From Streptomyces populi (lineage in GTDB: Bacteria; Actinomycetota; Actinomycetes; Streptomycetales; Streptomycetaceae): a stretch of DNA of 64,000 nt. Below are positions 1 through 8,641 of the stretch, in pieces. Under the pieces are notes generated by a model. The model did no database searches and had not been told where the DNA came from. It saw only the letters and a program-made list of their open reading frames with translations. Each line of letters begins with the position of its first letter. The first letter of the stretch is position 1. The DNA is taken from positions 124,001 through 188,000 of the forward strand of contig NZ_KZ626841.1 of the NCBI RefSeq assembly GCF_002911015.1. Direction: 5' to 3'. Both the position numbers and the translations under genes were made by a program.

Positions 1-1850
1 CGGTGCGTCGTCCAGAACGACGTCAGGTCCGTGGTCGTGGCGGCCTGGGCGGCCGCCTTGAACTCGGCCGTGGTCGAGACGCCGTACCAGTGCGAAGTGG
101 CGTAGCTCTTCAGCAGGTTGGCCATCGCGGTGTCACCGAGGAGACGGCGCAGGTCGTGCAGGGCGCACTTGCCGTAGCCGTAGACGACGGTGGAGTAGCG
201 GGAGGAGTGGGCGTCCCAGTACGCCATCGAGTTGGTGATCTTCTCCGCGGACGAGGCCCAGGAGACGCTGCTCCAGCAACTGGTCCCGGTCTTGCCCTGC
301 GCCAGGTCGGTGGCGTAGTCCGTGAACGCCTCGTCGAGCCACGGGCTGTTGTACTCGTCGTCGCCGACGATCCCGTAGAACCACTGGTGGGCGATCTCGT
401 GGGTGAGCGCCGTGGTGCTGACCAGGTCGAGGACGAACCCGGGGTACTCCATGCCGCCGAACCAGTAGTTGTTGTCGATCACGGCGTCCAGCTCGCCGTA
501 CGGGTACGCGCCGAAGCGTGCCGCGTGGGCGTCCACCGCGGACTTGGCGGTGGAGAGCATCGACTGGGCGTCGGAGGAGCTGATGCCCGTCACGGAGTAG
601 ATGTTGATCGCGGTGCCGGCGGCGGAGGTGCCGGAGATCTTGGTGAACGGCCCGGCGGCCCAGGCGAAGTCACGGACCTTGGAGGCCGTCGCCGTGGTGA
701 CCGTACGGCCGCTCGATCCGGCGGTGTCGACCGAGGTGCCGGTGGCCGGGACGAGGAGGCTCGTCGGGTGGTCGAGGGTCACCTTGAAGTCGGCGGCCAG
801 GGAGTAGAACGACTCACCGTTGTTGGTGTACGGGTCCAGGTGCCAGCCGGAGCCGTCCTTGACCGCCAGGACGGGCAGGGCGTTGCCGATGTTGACGAAG
901 GAGCCGTCGTAGCCGAAGCGGTCGGCGCCGCTGGGCACGGTGACGGCCAGGTCGAAGCCGATCGTCGCGCTCTGGCCCTGGGCCACCGGCGACGCCAGGC
1001 TGATCTGCAGGGCCGTGCAGCTCACCGAGAGCGAACCGGCGGTGCCGCCGCTGACGTTGCTGACGACGATGGGCATCGCGGAGCAGGTGCCGTGGTAGTT
1101 GTCCCACAGCCTCAGGTACACCTCGCTGAGCGCGGTGGAGGAGGCGTTGGTGAAGGTCACGCTCTCGTGACCGGTCCAGCCCTTGCCGGTGGTGTTGCTG
1201 GTCAGGTTCACCGTGTACGCGGGGGCGGAGGGCGTACGGGTGGAGTCCGCCGGCGGGGTCGTGTCACCGGAGGTGTTCAGCGCGATGTCGTCGAGGACGA
1301 AGCTCGTCTGGAGGCTGGAGTCCTCCGTGCCGGTGAACGCGAGGGTGACGGTCTGGCCCGCGAACGCCGAGACGTCGAACGTCTTCTGGGCGTACCCGGA
1401 GGCCTTGTTGAGGTTCGAGTACGTCGCCAGGGTCGTGCTGCCGATCTTCGCCGTCAGCTTGTCGTAGGCCGTCGACGAGGTCGTCTCCGTCGTGTCGATG
1501 TGCAGCCAGAACGTGAGACTGGCGCTGCTGCACCCGGACGGGATCGTCACGCTCTGCGACAGCGTGTCGGTGTGGGTCCCGCCGGTGCCGTCCAGCCAGG
1601 CGAAGCTGGTGCCGCCGTGGGCACTCTGGCCGGCGCGGCTGGTGATGACGGTGGTCGAGGACTGGGTCCAGGGCGAAGTTCCGCTCTCGAAGCCGCCGTT
1701 GGTCACCACCTGGGCGGGTGTGCAGGCGGCCGCGGCGGCCGGCGCCGTGTCCGGTGAGGCTGTCGCGGGGGTGCCGGGGAGCGAGACTGCGGCCAGGGCG
1801 GCGACGGTGAGGACGCGTGCCGCCAGGGCCTTGAGGGGGGTCGGTCTCAC
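1..1850 (-). CDS. Secreted M1 family zinc metallopeptidase (C-terminus off the window)
   Basis: The GTG start at 1850 lies just downstream of an AAAGGAG ribosome binding site and opens with a signal peptide (charged start, hydrophobic core, TPATAS-type cleavage region near residue 30). Residues about 40-190 look like a galactose-binding/CBM-like beta-sandwich. Then come an M1 N-terminal domain and the catalytic domain: GGMEYPG around residue 467 (counterpart of the GAMEN substrate motif) and HEIAHQW at 484-490 with the third zinc ligand Glu507, the exact HExxH-x18-E spacing of M1 aminopeptidases. It should act outside the cell on peptides. The coding frame runs past base 1, so at least the C-terminal end is missing. 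The gene stands alone; the opposite strand is open only as a GC-rich shadow. Confidence 0.93.
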   Translation of the reverse strand, partial: MRPTPLKALAARVLTVAALAAVSLPGTPATASPDTAPAAAAACTPAQVVTNGGFESGTSPWTQSSTTVITSRAGQSAHGGTSFAWLDGTGGTHTDTLSQSVTIPSGCSSASLTFWLHIDTTETTSSTAYDKLTAKIGSTTLATYSNLNKASGYAQKTFDVSAFAGQTVTLAFTGTEDSSLQTSFVLDDIALNTSGDTTPPADSTRTPSAPAYTVNLTSNTTGKGWTGHESVTFTNASSTALSEVYLRLWDNYHGTCSAMPIVVSNVSGGTAGSLSVSCTALQISLASPVAQGQSATIGFDLAVTVPSGADRFGYDGSFVNIGNALPVLAVKDGSGWHLDPYTNNGESFYSLAADFKVTLDHPTSLLVPATGTSVDTAGSSGRTVTTATASKVRDFAWAAGPFTKISGTSAAGTAINIYSVTGISSSDAQSMLSTAKSAVDAHAARFGAYPYGELDAVIDNNYWFGGMEYPGFVLDLVSTTALTHEIAHQWFYGIVGDDEYNSPWLDEAFTDYATDLAQGKTGTSCWSSVSWASSAEKITNSMAYWDAHSSRYSTVVYGYGKCALHDLRRLLGDTAMANLLKSYATSHWYGVSTTAEFKAAAQAATTTDLTSFWTTH

Positions 1851-2074
1851 ACGAAACTCCTTTGAGGCGGCCGGGATTCCGGCCTGCTCGGTGGCCGTCC
1901 GGGACGACTGGGGTGCGCCGCTGGCCGGCCGCGGCCGCGTGCGGGTGCGCGCGGTCGCCTGGTGAGATTTCCGTGCCGTCGCCCTGGGGTCAGGACGACG
2001 GCACCGGAAAGCCTCGCAGATTTGACCGAGACATGCCATCCATCTGCGGAAAGGGAACCGGACTCCCCGTTCGC

Positions 2075-2737
2075 TCAGGCTCCCCGTTCGCTCAGGGCGG
2101 GTGTCAACCGCGCCCATGGATTGGGGAGTTCGCCCGTCACGGGCCCGGCCACCGCCGCACCGCGGTCACGCGCGGTGCGGACGGCGAGCGGGACGAGGGC
2201 CTCGGGAACGCCGTAGACGAGATGACAGAACAGCTCGGGCGGGTGGCGTGCGGTCCACACCGGCCTGCTGAACGCCGACACGTAGGTGGACCAGTGGCCC
2301 TCGAACGTGACGATCAGGTCGGCGAAGCGGGTGTACCCCGGGGCCGGGTGGACGCCCATGTTCAGCACGACCGGAGCCGTCCCGAGCCGGCGCAGGCCCT
2401 GCACCAGCCGCCTGCAGCCGGGCAGCGCCGCCGGGGTCGGCGCCACCCGGTCCAGGAAACACCCCTGCGTTCCGTACCAGTCCCGGTGCCGCGCGACCTC
2501 GTCGGCGACGAGCTCCGGATCGCGCGCGCCGTAGTCGGTGTCGACGTAGCCGAGCAGCCGGGCACCCGCCGAGTGCAGCGCGTCCGCCGCCGCGGTGAAC
2601 GCGGGATCCGGGCCCTCGCCCGGCCCGTCGGCCGGGTTGATGACGACCCCGTACGTCCGGTCGGCCGCCCCGATCAGCCGGTGCCAGGAACCCGGGTCCT
2701 CTCCCGGATGGACGTACAGCGGAATCAGCAGGCTCAT
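2075..2737 (-). CDS. Spherulin-4 (GH135-like) family protein
   Basis: This 220-aa protein shows the spherulin-4 pattern: a first strand IPLYVHP, GVVINPADGPG at 30-40, GYVDTDYG at 63-70, CFLDR at 93-97 and VTFEGHW around Glu146. The fungal relative Sph3 (GH135) hydrolyses galactosaminogalactan. From memory, that family has an Asp-Glu pair at the site where this protein has Asp96-Arg97, so catalysis may be altered or the alignment differs. I see no signal peptide, which is odd for a polysaccharide hydrolase. It is the last gene of the minus-strand exopolysaccharide locus. Its ATG overlaps the epimerase stop by 4 bp (ATGA), implying translational coupling. Confidence 0.8.
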   Translation of the reverse strand: MSLLIPLYVHPGEDPGSWHRLIGAADRTYGVVINPADGPGEGPDPAFTAAADALHSAGARLLGYVDTDYGARDPELVADEVARHRDWYGTQGCFLDRVAPTPAALPGCRRLVQGLRRLGTAPVVLNMGVHPAPGYTRFADLIVTFEGHWSTYVSAFSRPVWTARHPPELFCHLVYGVPEALVPLAVRTARDRGAAVAGPVTGELPNPWARLTPALSERGA

Positions 2738-3663
2738 GGCGTCCGGCCGTCTCCGGCCCGCGGTAGGGGACCGGTCCCCGTCACGGCCGTCCAGAGCGCG
2801 GCCAGCGAGTCGTCGAGCGTCAGCTCCGGCCGCCAGCCGAGGGCCTCCCCGGCGGCGGTGATGTCGGAGCACTGCCACGACACCTCGCCCGAGCGGGCCG
2901 AACCGCCGCCGTTCTCCTCGATGCGCCCCCGGAACCCGGCCACGCGCGCCAGGCCGCACACTAGGTCGCGCACCGGGACGGCCTTGCCGCCCCCGATGTT
3001 GAGGATCCGCGGCAGCTGTCCGGAAGCCGTCGCCGCGGCGGCCGCCGCCCGTGCCACGTCGCGCACGTCCACGAAGTCGCGGTACGCCGAGAGGTCGCCC
3101 AGCCGGACGACCGCGTCCGGGTCCGGACCGGCCTCGCGGAGCAGTCCCGCGATCCGGCCCGGCAGCCCCGTGGACGGCGCGCCCGGACCCACGGGGTTGC
3201 CCACCCGCAGCACCACCGCGTCGAGGCCGGAGGTGGTGACGGTCACCGTGCCCGCGAGCTTGGTGGCCCCGTACGGGGTCAGGGGACGGGTGGCCGCGGA
3301 CTCGGCCGTGACGGTGTCCGGGACGCCGGGACCGTATTCGGCGGCCGAGCCCAGATGGACCAGCCGGGCGGTCGGTGCCGCCTCGCGCAGCGCCGCGCAA
3401 AGAGCCGCGGGTCCACGGGAGTTGACCTCCGCGAGGGTCACGGCGTCGCCGCCGGTCGCGCCGGCGCAGTTGATGACGGCGTCGGGTTCGGCCGCCGTCA
3501 GGGCCGCGGCCAGCCGCTCCCGGGGGGCGGTGGCCAGGTCGATGCCGAACTCCGCGGCGGGCGAGCGCCCGGCGCCGAGCACCCGCACGCCCGTGAGGGT
3601 GCGCAGGTGCTCGACGACGTGGCCGCCCAGATAGCCGGTGAAGCCCAGGACGAGAATGCGCAT
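2734..3663 (-). CDS. NAD-dependent epimerase/dehydratase (extended SDR)
   Basis: The 309-aa protein has an N-terminal Rossmann motif GFTGYLGG (residues 8-15), an NxAG-type strand (NCAGATGG) and a YGATK motif matching the SDR catalytic YxxxK. These are the marks of nucleotide-sugar epimerases and dehydratases acting in the cytoplasm. The substrate cannot be read from sequence. It lies 7 bp after the sugar nucleotidyltransferase and overlaps the spherulin-4 gene by 4 bp, so it belongs to the same transcription unit and probably tailors the activated sugar made by the upstream enzymes. Confidence 0.88.
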   Translation of the reverse strand: MRILVLGFTGYLGGHVVEHLRTLTGVRVLGAGRSPAAEFGIDLATAPRERLAAALTAAEPDAVINCAGATGGDAVTLAEVNSRGPAALCAALREAAPTARLVHLGSAAEYGPGVPDTVTAESAATRPLTPYGATKLAGTVTVTTSGLDAVVLRVGNPVGPGAPSTGLPGRIAGLLREAGPDPDAVVRLGDLSAYRDFVDVRDVARAAAAAATASGQLPRILNIGGGKAVPVRDLVCGLARVAGFRGRIEENGGGSARSGEVSWQCSDITAAGEALGWRPELTLDDSLAALWTAVTGTGPLPRAGDGRTP

Positions 3664-3670
3664 GCGGTGG

Positions 3671-4384
3671 TCAGGCTCCCTTGAGCAACAGCGACTTGCG
3701 GGTGGTGAACTCGGCGTTGGCCCGGTCGTAGTCGTCCGGGCGGCCGATGTCGAGCCAGTACCCGTCGAACTCGTAGGCGTGCGGCTCGTCGCCGCTTCGC
3801 AGCAGGTCGAGGACCAGCTCGTCGAAGCCCAGCGGCAGCCCCGGTGTGTAGCCCTCGAGCGTGGAGCGCGACAGGCCGTACACGCCCATGGAGACGCGGT
3901 AGTCCATGCTCGGCTTCTCGGTGAAGGCGACCACCTTGCGGTCGTCGGTGGTCAGCACGCCGAAGTCGATGCGCACCTCGCGCGCGTACGTCGCGATCGT
4001 CAGCGGCGCGCCCGAACCGCGGTGCTGCCGCAGGACGTCGCCGAAGTCGAGATCGGTGAGCACGTCGCCGTTCATCACGAGGAACGACTCGGGCAGCCGG
4101 TCACGCATGGTCAGCAGCGGCCCCATGGTGCCGAGCGGACTCTCCTCGGTGGAGTAGTCGACGGCCACGCCCCATCGGGACCCGTCACCGACGTAGGCGC
4201 GGATGATCTCGCCCAGGTGGCCGATGGCGATCGTACAGCTGGTGAAGCCGGTCGAGGCGAGCTGGCGCAGCACGATCTCCAGGATCGCGTGCTGGTCGCC
4301 GATGGGAACGAGCGGTTTGGGCAGCGCGGTGGTGTAGGGCCGCAGCCGGACGCCCTTGCCTCCCGCGAGAATCACTGCGTGCAT
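3671..4384 (-). CDS. Sugar-1-phosphate nucleotidyltransferase (RmlA/GalF-like)
   Basis: The protein (237 aa) begins MHAVILAGGKGVRLRPYT, the pyrophosphorylase signature GGxGxRLxPxT, followed by PKPLVPIG and the metal-binding MNGDVLTD. It should make an NDP-sugar from a sugar-1-phosphate and NTP. The length fits the short, single-domain type without a C-terminal acyltransferase repeat. RBS AAGGAAG lies 6 nt before the ATG. Closest families by eye are glucose-1-phosphate thymidylyl- and mannose-1-phosphate guanylyltransferases; the sugar is undecided. It sits between the LegB-like dehydratase and the epimerase. Confidence 0.9.
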   Translation of the reverse strand: MHAVILAGGKGVRLRPYTTALPKPLVPIGDQHAILEIVLRQLASTGFTSCTIAIGHLGEIIRAYVGDGSRWGVAVDYSTEESPLGTMGPLLTMRDRLPESFLVMNGDVLTDLDFGDVLRQHRGSGAPLTIATYAREVRIDFGVLTTDDRKVVAFTEKPSMDYRVSMGVYGLSRSTLEGYTPGLPLGFDELVLDLLRSGDEPHAYEFDGYWLDIGRPDDYDRANAEFTTRKSLLLKGA

Positions 4385-4417
4385 GGGGTTCTTCCTTCGT
4401 GGGACGTGCCGGAGGGG

Positions 4418-5419
4418 TCAGATGTTGTAGATGCCGGTCTTGTAGCGGGCCAGGTTCGCCGGTTCCCGGAAGAACTCGACGGTCCGGGCGAGCCCTTGTT
4501 CCAGGTCGTGGGCAGGGCTCCAGCCGGTCGCCCCGGCCAGCCGGGTCGCGTCGGCGACCAGCCGCATCACCTCGGAGTTGGCGGGCCGGACGCGTCCCGC
4601 GTCCTCGCGCACGTCGAGGGCGGTGTCCATCACCTTGCCGATCAACGCCACCAGGTCGCCGACCGAGATCTCGCCACCCGTACCGGCGTTGAAGGTCCTG
4701 CCCACGACCCGGTCCGCGGGCGCCGTGCCCACGGCGAGGAACGCCCGCGCGGTGTCCTCGACGAAGGTGAAGTCGCGGGTGGGCCGCAGATCGCCGAGGG
4801 TGATGGCGCGTTCGCCCGCGGCCACCTGACCGATGACCGTGGGGATGACCGCGCGCATCGACTGGCGCGGGCCGTAGGTGTTGAACGGCCTCAGCGTCAC
4901 CACCGGTGTGCCGAAACTCGCGTGGTAGCTGTCGGCCAGCCGGTCCGCGCCCGCCTTCGAAGCGGCGTACGGGGACTGGGTGTTGATGGGGTGGTCTTCG
5001 GTGATCGGCACGGTCCGCGCGGTGCCGTAGGTCTCGCTGGTGGAGGTGTGCACGAGCCGGGGCGTGCCGAGCGCGCGCACCGCCTCCAGCACGTTGAGGG
5101 TGCCGGTGACGTTGGTGTCCACATAGCTGTGCGGTGCCTGATAGGAGTACGGGATCGCGATGAGCGCCGCCAAGTGGTAGACGCAGTCGGCGCCTTCGAC
5201 CAGACCGCGGACCGAACCCGGGTCCCGGACGTCACCCAGGACGATGTCCACCTGGTCCAGGACGTCGGGGCGCAGGGTCTCCAGCCAGCCGTACGAGGAG
5301 AAGGAGTTGTACTGCGCCATGGCCCTCACCCGATGCCCGGAGGCGACCAGTGCCTCGGTGAGGTGGGAACCGATGAAACCCTCGGCTCCGGTGACGGCGG
5401 CGAGTGGTTGGGTAGTCAA
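4418..5419 (-). CDS. LegB-like NAD-dependent nucleotide-sugar 4,6-dehydratase
   Basis: The 333-aa extended SDR has GAEGFIGSHL (Rossmann GxxGxxG), the AQYNSFSSYGWLE stretch typical of LegB/GDP-mannose 4,6-dehydratase relatives, STSETYGTA and the catalytic YAASK. In the LegB family the product is a 4-keto-6-deoxy UDP-hexosamine. The start is a TTG at 5419, chosen because a strong GGAAGGA lies 8 nt upstream and no better start exists. It precedes the nucleotidyltransferase by 33 bp and follows the membrane protein after a 102-bp gap holding an 18-bp perfect palindrome. Confidence 0.88.
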   Translation of the reverse strand: MTTQPLAAVTGAEGFIGSHLTEALVASGHRVRAMAQYNSFSSYGWLETLRPDVLDQVDIVLGDVRDPGSVRGLVEGADCVYHLAALIAIPYSYQAPHSYVDTNVTGTLNVLEAVRALGTPRLVHTSTSETYGTARTVPITEDHPINTQSPYAASKAGADRLADSYHASFGTPVVTLRPFNTYGPRQSMRAVIPTVIGQVAAGERAITLGDLRPTRDFTFVEDTARAFLAVGTAPADRVVGRTFNAGTGGEISVGDLVALIGKVMDTALDVREDAGRVRPANSEVMRLVADATRLAGATGWSPAHDLEQGLARTVEFFREPANLARYKTGIYNI

Positions 5420-5481
5420 CTCGTGTGTCCTTCCGGTTGGTTGCTCATGTGACGGGTGATGCGGACAAAGGCACGGCGGTC

Positions 5482-5499
5482 CTCCGGACGCGTCCGGAG
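5482..5499. promoter_or_regulatory. 18-bp perfect palindrome in the exopolysaccharide locus
   Basis: CTCCGGACGCGTCCGGAG reads the same on both strands and sits in the 102-bp gap between the membrane-protein gene and the LegB-like gene. It could be a small intercistronic hairpin or a protein-binding site. No U-tract follows, so an efficient terminator is unlikely. Confidence 0.4.
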
Positions 5500-5521
5500 A
5501 GGCTGTGCGGGGTGGGGTGGT

Positions 5522-6898
5522 TCAGGCGTGCGGCGCGGGCCGTCCCAGCAGCCGCACGGCACAGACCGTGAGGCAGAGGCAGGCCGTGCCGCAGGACAGG
5601 ACCAGTGCGACGGCTTCCGGCAGGGAGCGGAGCGCCGTGGCCGAGGCGGCACCGCAGGCCGCCGCCAGGCAGACCGCGGCCGGCTGCCAGGCGGCCCCGA
5701 AGGCCTGGAGCAGCAACGCGGTCCACAGCGTGGCCGCGAGCAGCAGCAGCGGGGCCGGCTCCGCGCCGGCCAGCAGCGCCGCGGGCAGCAGCGGGAGCAC
5801 GTAGGACAGCAGACAGAGGCCGAGGACGCCGGTCGAACGCAGGCGGAAGGCGGCCGGGGTCGCCGTCGCCCGCAGCGCCGCCACCGCCATCCCGCGGTAC
5901 CGGTACAGCAGCCACTCCGCCGGTCCCATGCTCACGGTCAGCACGACCACGGCGTACGGGTGCTGCCGGCCCTCCAGCAGCACCAGCACTCCGGCGGACA
6001 GTCCGAACACGCCGTACGGCAGCGACCGCAGCGCTGACGGGCGGGCTCCGCCCGGTGCCGGGGCGGTGGTGAGCGTGGCCCGCAGCGCCCAGCCGGCCGC
6101 GGCCACCGCGCCGAGCACGGACAGCAGCGGCAGGGCGAGGCGCGGCACGGTCCCGGGGTCCCACCAGGGCAGCGCCGCGGCGCCGACGGCGAGCGGGGCG
6201 AGCGCGGCCAGCAGGAGCCGTTCCCCGCCCAGCACGAGCAGCACCCCGGCCGCCGCGAGATACACCGACTGGGCGGCGGCGATCCCGGCCGCGACGCCGG
6301 ATCCGCCGGTGAGCGCCCCGGACGCCGTCGCGACGAGCGCGCCGAGCGGCGCCCCCTTGAGCAGGGTCAGGCCCGCCTCGCGGCGGCCCGTGGCCATGCG
6401 CAGGTGGGCGCGGTGCCCGAGCGCCTGGCCCCATGCCCAGGAGACGAGGCCGGCCACGACCAGGACGTCGAGGTCCCGGCCCGCGTGCCACAACGGTCCG
6501 GTCAGCAGATAGGCGAGGCCCGGCAGGGCGAACAGCGCCCCGCGCAGTCCGCAGCGCACATGGTCCGGACGCCACGGGTCGGCCGCCCGGGGCGGCTCCG
6601 GAAAGGTGCGCGGCACCCGTTCGTACAGCGCGGAGGCGAGCGAGAAGAGGTTCGGATGCCCGTACCGCTCCTGGATGATCTCGGCGGTCAGCCCCTGCGA
6701 CTCCAGCAGGGCCGCCACCTCGTACGGGTGGACCGCCGGACCGATGTCCTCCGCGAGCTCGGCGGCGAGCCGGTCGACCGCCTCCCCGTCCGTGTCGTGA
6801 CCGGGCGCGCGCCGGGCGGGCGTACGGTCCCCGGCGAGCCGCAGGGACAGGGTGTCGCCCCCTGCGCCACCGGGTTCCAGGGCCATGGGTCCGCTCAT
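5522..6898 (-). CDS. Polytopic membrane protein, possible PelG-like partner of the glycosyltransferase
   Basis: The 458-aa protein has a soluble N-terminal ~120 residues (YEVAALLESQGL, ERYGHPNLFSLA) and then about ten to twelve hydrophobic segments. Its ATG at 6898 overlaps the stop of the glycosyltransferase gene by 4 bp (ATGA), so the two are translationally coupled. In Pel systems the glycosyltransferase PelF works with the multi-spanning membrane protein PelG; position, length and topology fit that role here, but I do not see a diagnostic PelG motif. The functional link is inference from context. Confidence 0.7.
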   Translation of the reverse strand: MSGPMALEPGGAGGDTLSLRLAGDRTPARRAPGHDTDGEAVDRLAAELAEDIGPAVHPYEVAALLESQGLTAEIIQERYGHPNLFSLASALYERVPRTFPEPPRAADPWRPDHVRCGLRGALFALPGLAYLLTGPLWHAGRDLDVLVVAGLVSWAWGQALGHRAHLRMATGRREAGLTLLKGAPLGALVATASGALTGGSGVAAGIAAAQSVYLAAAGVLLVLGGERLLLAALAPLAVGAAALPWWDPGTVPRLALPLLSVLGAVAAAGWALRATLTTAPAPGGARPSALRSLPYGVFGLSAGVLVLLEGRQHPYAVVVLTVSMGPAEWLLYRYRGMAVAALRATATPAAFRLRSTGVLGLCLLSYVLPLLPAALLAGAEPAPLLLLAATLWTALLLQAFGAAWQPAAVCLAAACGAASATALRSLPEAVALVLSCGTACLCLTVCAVRLLGRPAPHA

Positions 6899-8433
6899 CC
6901 GGCCAGGCTCCTCGACCTGGACGCGGCCGCCCGGCCGCCCGGCACCGCGAGCGGGGCGTCGGGCGGCCCGGGGACGTCCGGGACGATCCGGCCGAGCGCC
7001 GACAGTTCCAGGTAGACGGTCCGGAAGGTGTCGACGGTCTGCCGCAGGGTGAACTGCTCGATGACCCGCAGCCGGGCCGCCTCGCCCATCGCCGTGCGCC
7101 GCCCGGTGTCGCCGAGCAGTTCCAGTGCGGCCGCGGCCATGGCTCCCGGATCGCGCGGCGGGACGACGAGACCGCTGTCGCCGACGGCCTCGCGCACCCC
7201 GCCCACGTCCGTGGACACGGTCGCCCGCCCGCACGACATGGCCTCGATCAGGGTGAACGGGAAGCCCTCGCTGATGCTGGAGAGCATCACGACGTTGCCC
7301 GCCGCGTAGGCGTCCTTGATGTCGTCCACCCGGCCCTCGAAGCTGACCGCCTCCGCCTGCCCCAGCTCGGCGGCCAGCGCCTCGCAGCGCTCGCGGTAGG
7401 CCTCGCCGCCGCGCGGTGTGCCGCCGAACAACCGCAGCCGTGCGTCCGGGAGTTGCGCCCGCACGAGGGAGAACGCCCGGATCAGCGTCTCCAGGTCCTT
7501 GATCGGATCGACGCGGCCGGCCCAGCTCAGCGTCGGCCGCTCCGGCTCCGGACCGGCCGGCGGGAACGCGGCCGGGTCCACGCCGTTGTAGACGGTGCGG
7601 ATCGACTCGGGTGCGGCACCGCCCTGTTCCTCCCACAGCCGGTTGTAACGGTTGCCCGGGGTGATCAGGGCCGCGCGCCGGTACGTCTCCTCCGCGAGCA
7701 GCCGGAAGAAGCCCAGCACGACCGCCTTGACCGGCCAGCGGTACGGGGCGGTGCGGTAACCGAGGTAACGCTCACGCAGATAGACGCCGTGCTCGGTCAA
7801 CAGCAGGGGGACGCCGTGCCGTTCGAGCGCGGCCAGGCCCGGCAGCACGGCGACGCCGCCGCTGACCGCGTGGGCCACGCCGTGCTCGGGCAGCGGCGCG
7901 GTCAGCGGGCGCAGCGCGTGCTCCAGCAGGGCGGTCGCGGTGACGGCGTCGTGCAGGGTCGGCCGGGCCTCGCGGACGGCCAGTCCGGGGCGGTTCCACA
8001 CCCCGGTCAGGACGCCGATCGCGCGGTCACCCCGCAGGAAGGGACTCAGCATCCCGTCCGCCGCGGCCCGCGCCATCGTGTACAGGGCGGTGGCGAAGCG
8101 GTCCTCGGCGCACGGGTCGAGCAGGGCGGTCAGGAACTGTTCGTAGGCGGAGGTGAGTTGGTTGCGGCGCCGGCCGCGGGGCGGGCGGCCCCCGGGTGCG
8201 GGGCCCCACATGGGGACCGCGACGACGTCCGAGACCTGTGCGGGGAGGTCCCACACGATCGGTTCACGTCCGGTGCCGGTCACGGCGATGACGCCGAAGT
8301 CGACGTCGGGCATGCCGTCGACGAGTTGGTCGCACCAGACACTGACACCGCCGTGACTGTGCGGGTAGGTGCCTTCGGTGAGCAGGGTGACGCGCGTCGA
8401 GGTGAGACTGCGCGCGTCGCGGGGAACGTGCAT
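6895..8433 (-). CDS. pelF: PelF-like GT4 glycosyltransferase (DUF3492 + GT4)
   Basis: The N-terminus carries the PelF/DUF3492 signature TEGTYPHSHGGVSVW (residues 19-33), followed by a GT-B C-terminal half with the GT4 motif E389-GFPFTLI-E397 (EX7E) and VGGVREAVG. PelF polymerises a hexosamine polymer from a UDP-sugar in the cytosol. Start 8433 was chosen because the family signature begins shortly after it and GGAG lies 7 nt upstream; an in-frame extension upstream would be low-complexity. It leads the run that continues with the membrane protein and nucleotide-sugar enzymes. The 512-aa length is normal for PelF. Confidence 0.9.
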   Translation of the reverse strand: MHVPRDARSLTSTRVTLLTEGTYPHSHGGVSVWCDQLVDGMPDVDFGVIAVTGTGREPIVWDLPAQVSDVVAVPMWGPAPGGRPPRGRRRNQLTSAYEQFLTALLDPCAEDRFATALYTMARAAADGMLSPFLRGDRAIGVLTGVWNRPGLAVREARPTLHDAVTATALLEHALRPLTAPLPEHGVAHAVSGGVAVLPGLAALERHGVPLLLTEHGVYLRERYLGYRTAPYRWPVKAVVLGFFRLLAEETYRRAALITPGNRYNRLWEEQGGAAPESIRTVYNGVDPAAFPPAGPEPERPTLSWAGRVDPIKDLETLIRAFSLVRAQLPDARLRLFGGTPRGGEAYRERCEALAAELGQAEAVSFEGRVDDIKDAYAAGNVVMLSSISEGFPFTLIEAMSCGRATVSTDVGGVREAVGDSGLVVPPRDPGAMAAAALELLGDTGRRTAMGEAARLRVIEQFTLRQTVDTFRTVYLELSALGRIVPDVPGPPDAPLAVPGGRAAASRSRSLAG

Positions 8434-8471
8434 GGATGTGCTCCACGGCCGAGGTCGGGGTGGTCGGGCCC

Positions 8472-8500
8472 GTCCCGGCCGCGCGGGGCGCGGCCGGGAC
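8472..8500 (-). terminator. Perfect 13-bp hairpin between leader ORF and pelF-like gene
   Basis: The arms GTCCCGGCCGCGC (8472-8484) and GCGCGGCCGGGAC (8488-8500) pair perfectly around a GGG loop. The hairpin lies 19 bp after the stop of the 40-aa ORF and 38 bp before the glycosyltransferase start, on the transcript leading into the locus. Such a place suits an attenuator or partial terminator. No U-run follows. Confidence 0.55.
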
Positions 8501-8518
8501 CTTCGGTCGGTGTACGGC

Positions 8519-8641
8519 TCAGCGGTCCGGGCTGTGGAGGACCCGCTCGGGGACGTCCGCCGGCACACGGGTGCCGTCCGGGCCGAACGGGTCGATGAGC
8601 GCGCCCCGTGCGGGCGCGGTCGGATGAATGGTCCGCTTCAT
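8519..8641 (-). CDS. Small 40-aa ORF, possible leader peptide of the exopolysaccharide locus
   Basis: An ATG at 8641 preceded by a GGAGGGG ribosome binding site opens a 40-codon frame starting MKRTIHPTAPARGALIDPFG and ending SPDR. It is the first readable frame before the PelF-like gene on the same strand, 85 bp upstream, with a 13-bp hairpin between. I do not recognise the peptide. It has no signal sequence or membrane segment. It might be a regulatory leader peptide or a small conserved partner protein; the RBS is the main support. Confidence 0.5.
   Translation of the reverse strand: MKRTIHPTAPARGALIDPFGPDGTRVPADVPERVLHSPDR

Noticed and set aside
3..1757. Long plus-strand open frame across the M1 peptidase gene
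   Set aside because: It is an Arg/Gly/Val-rich antisense shadow. The minus strand encodes a complete signal peptide and zinc motif in good order.
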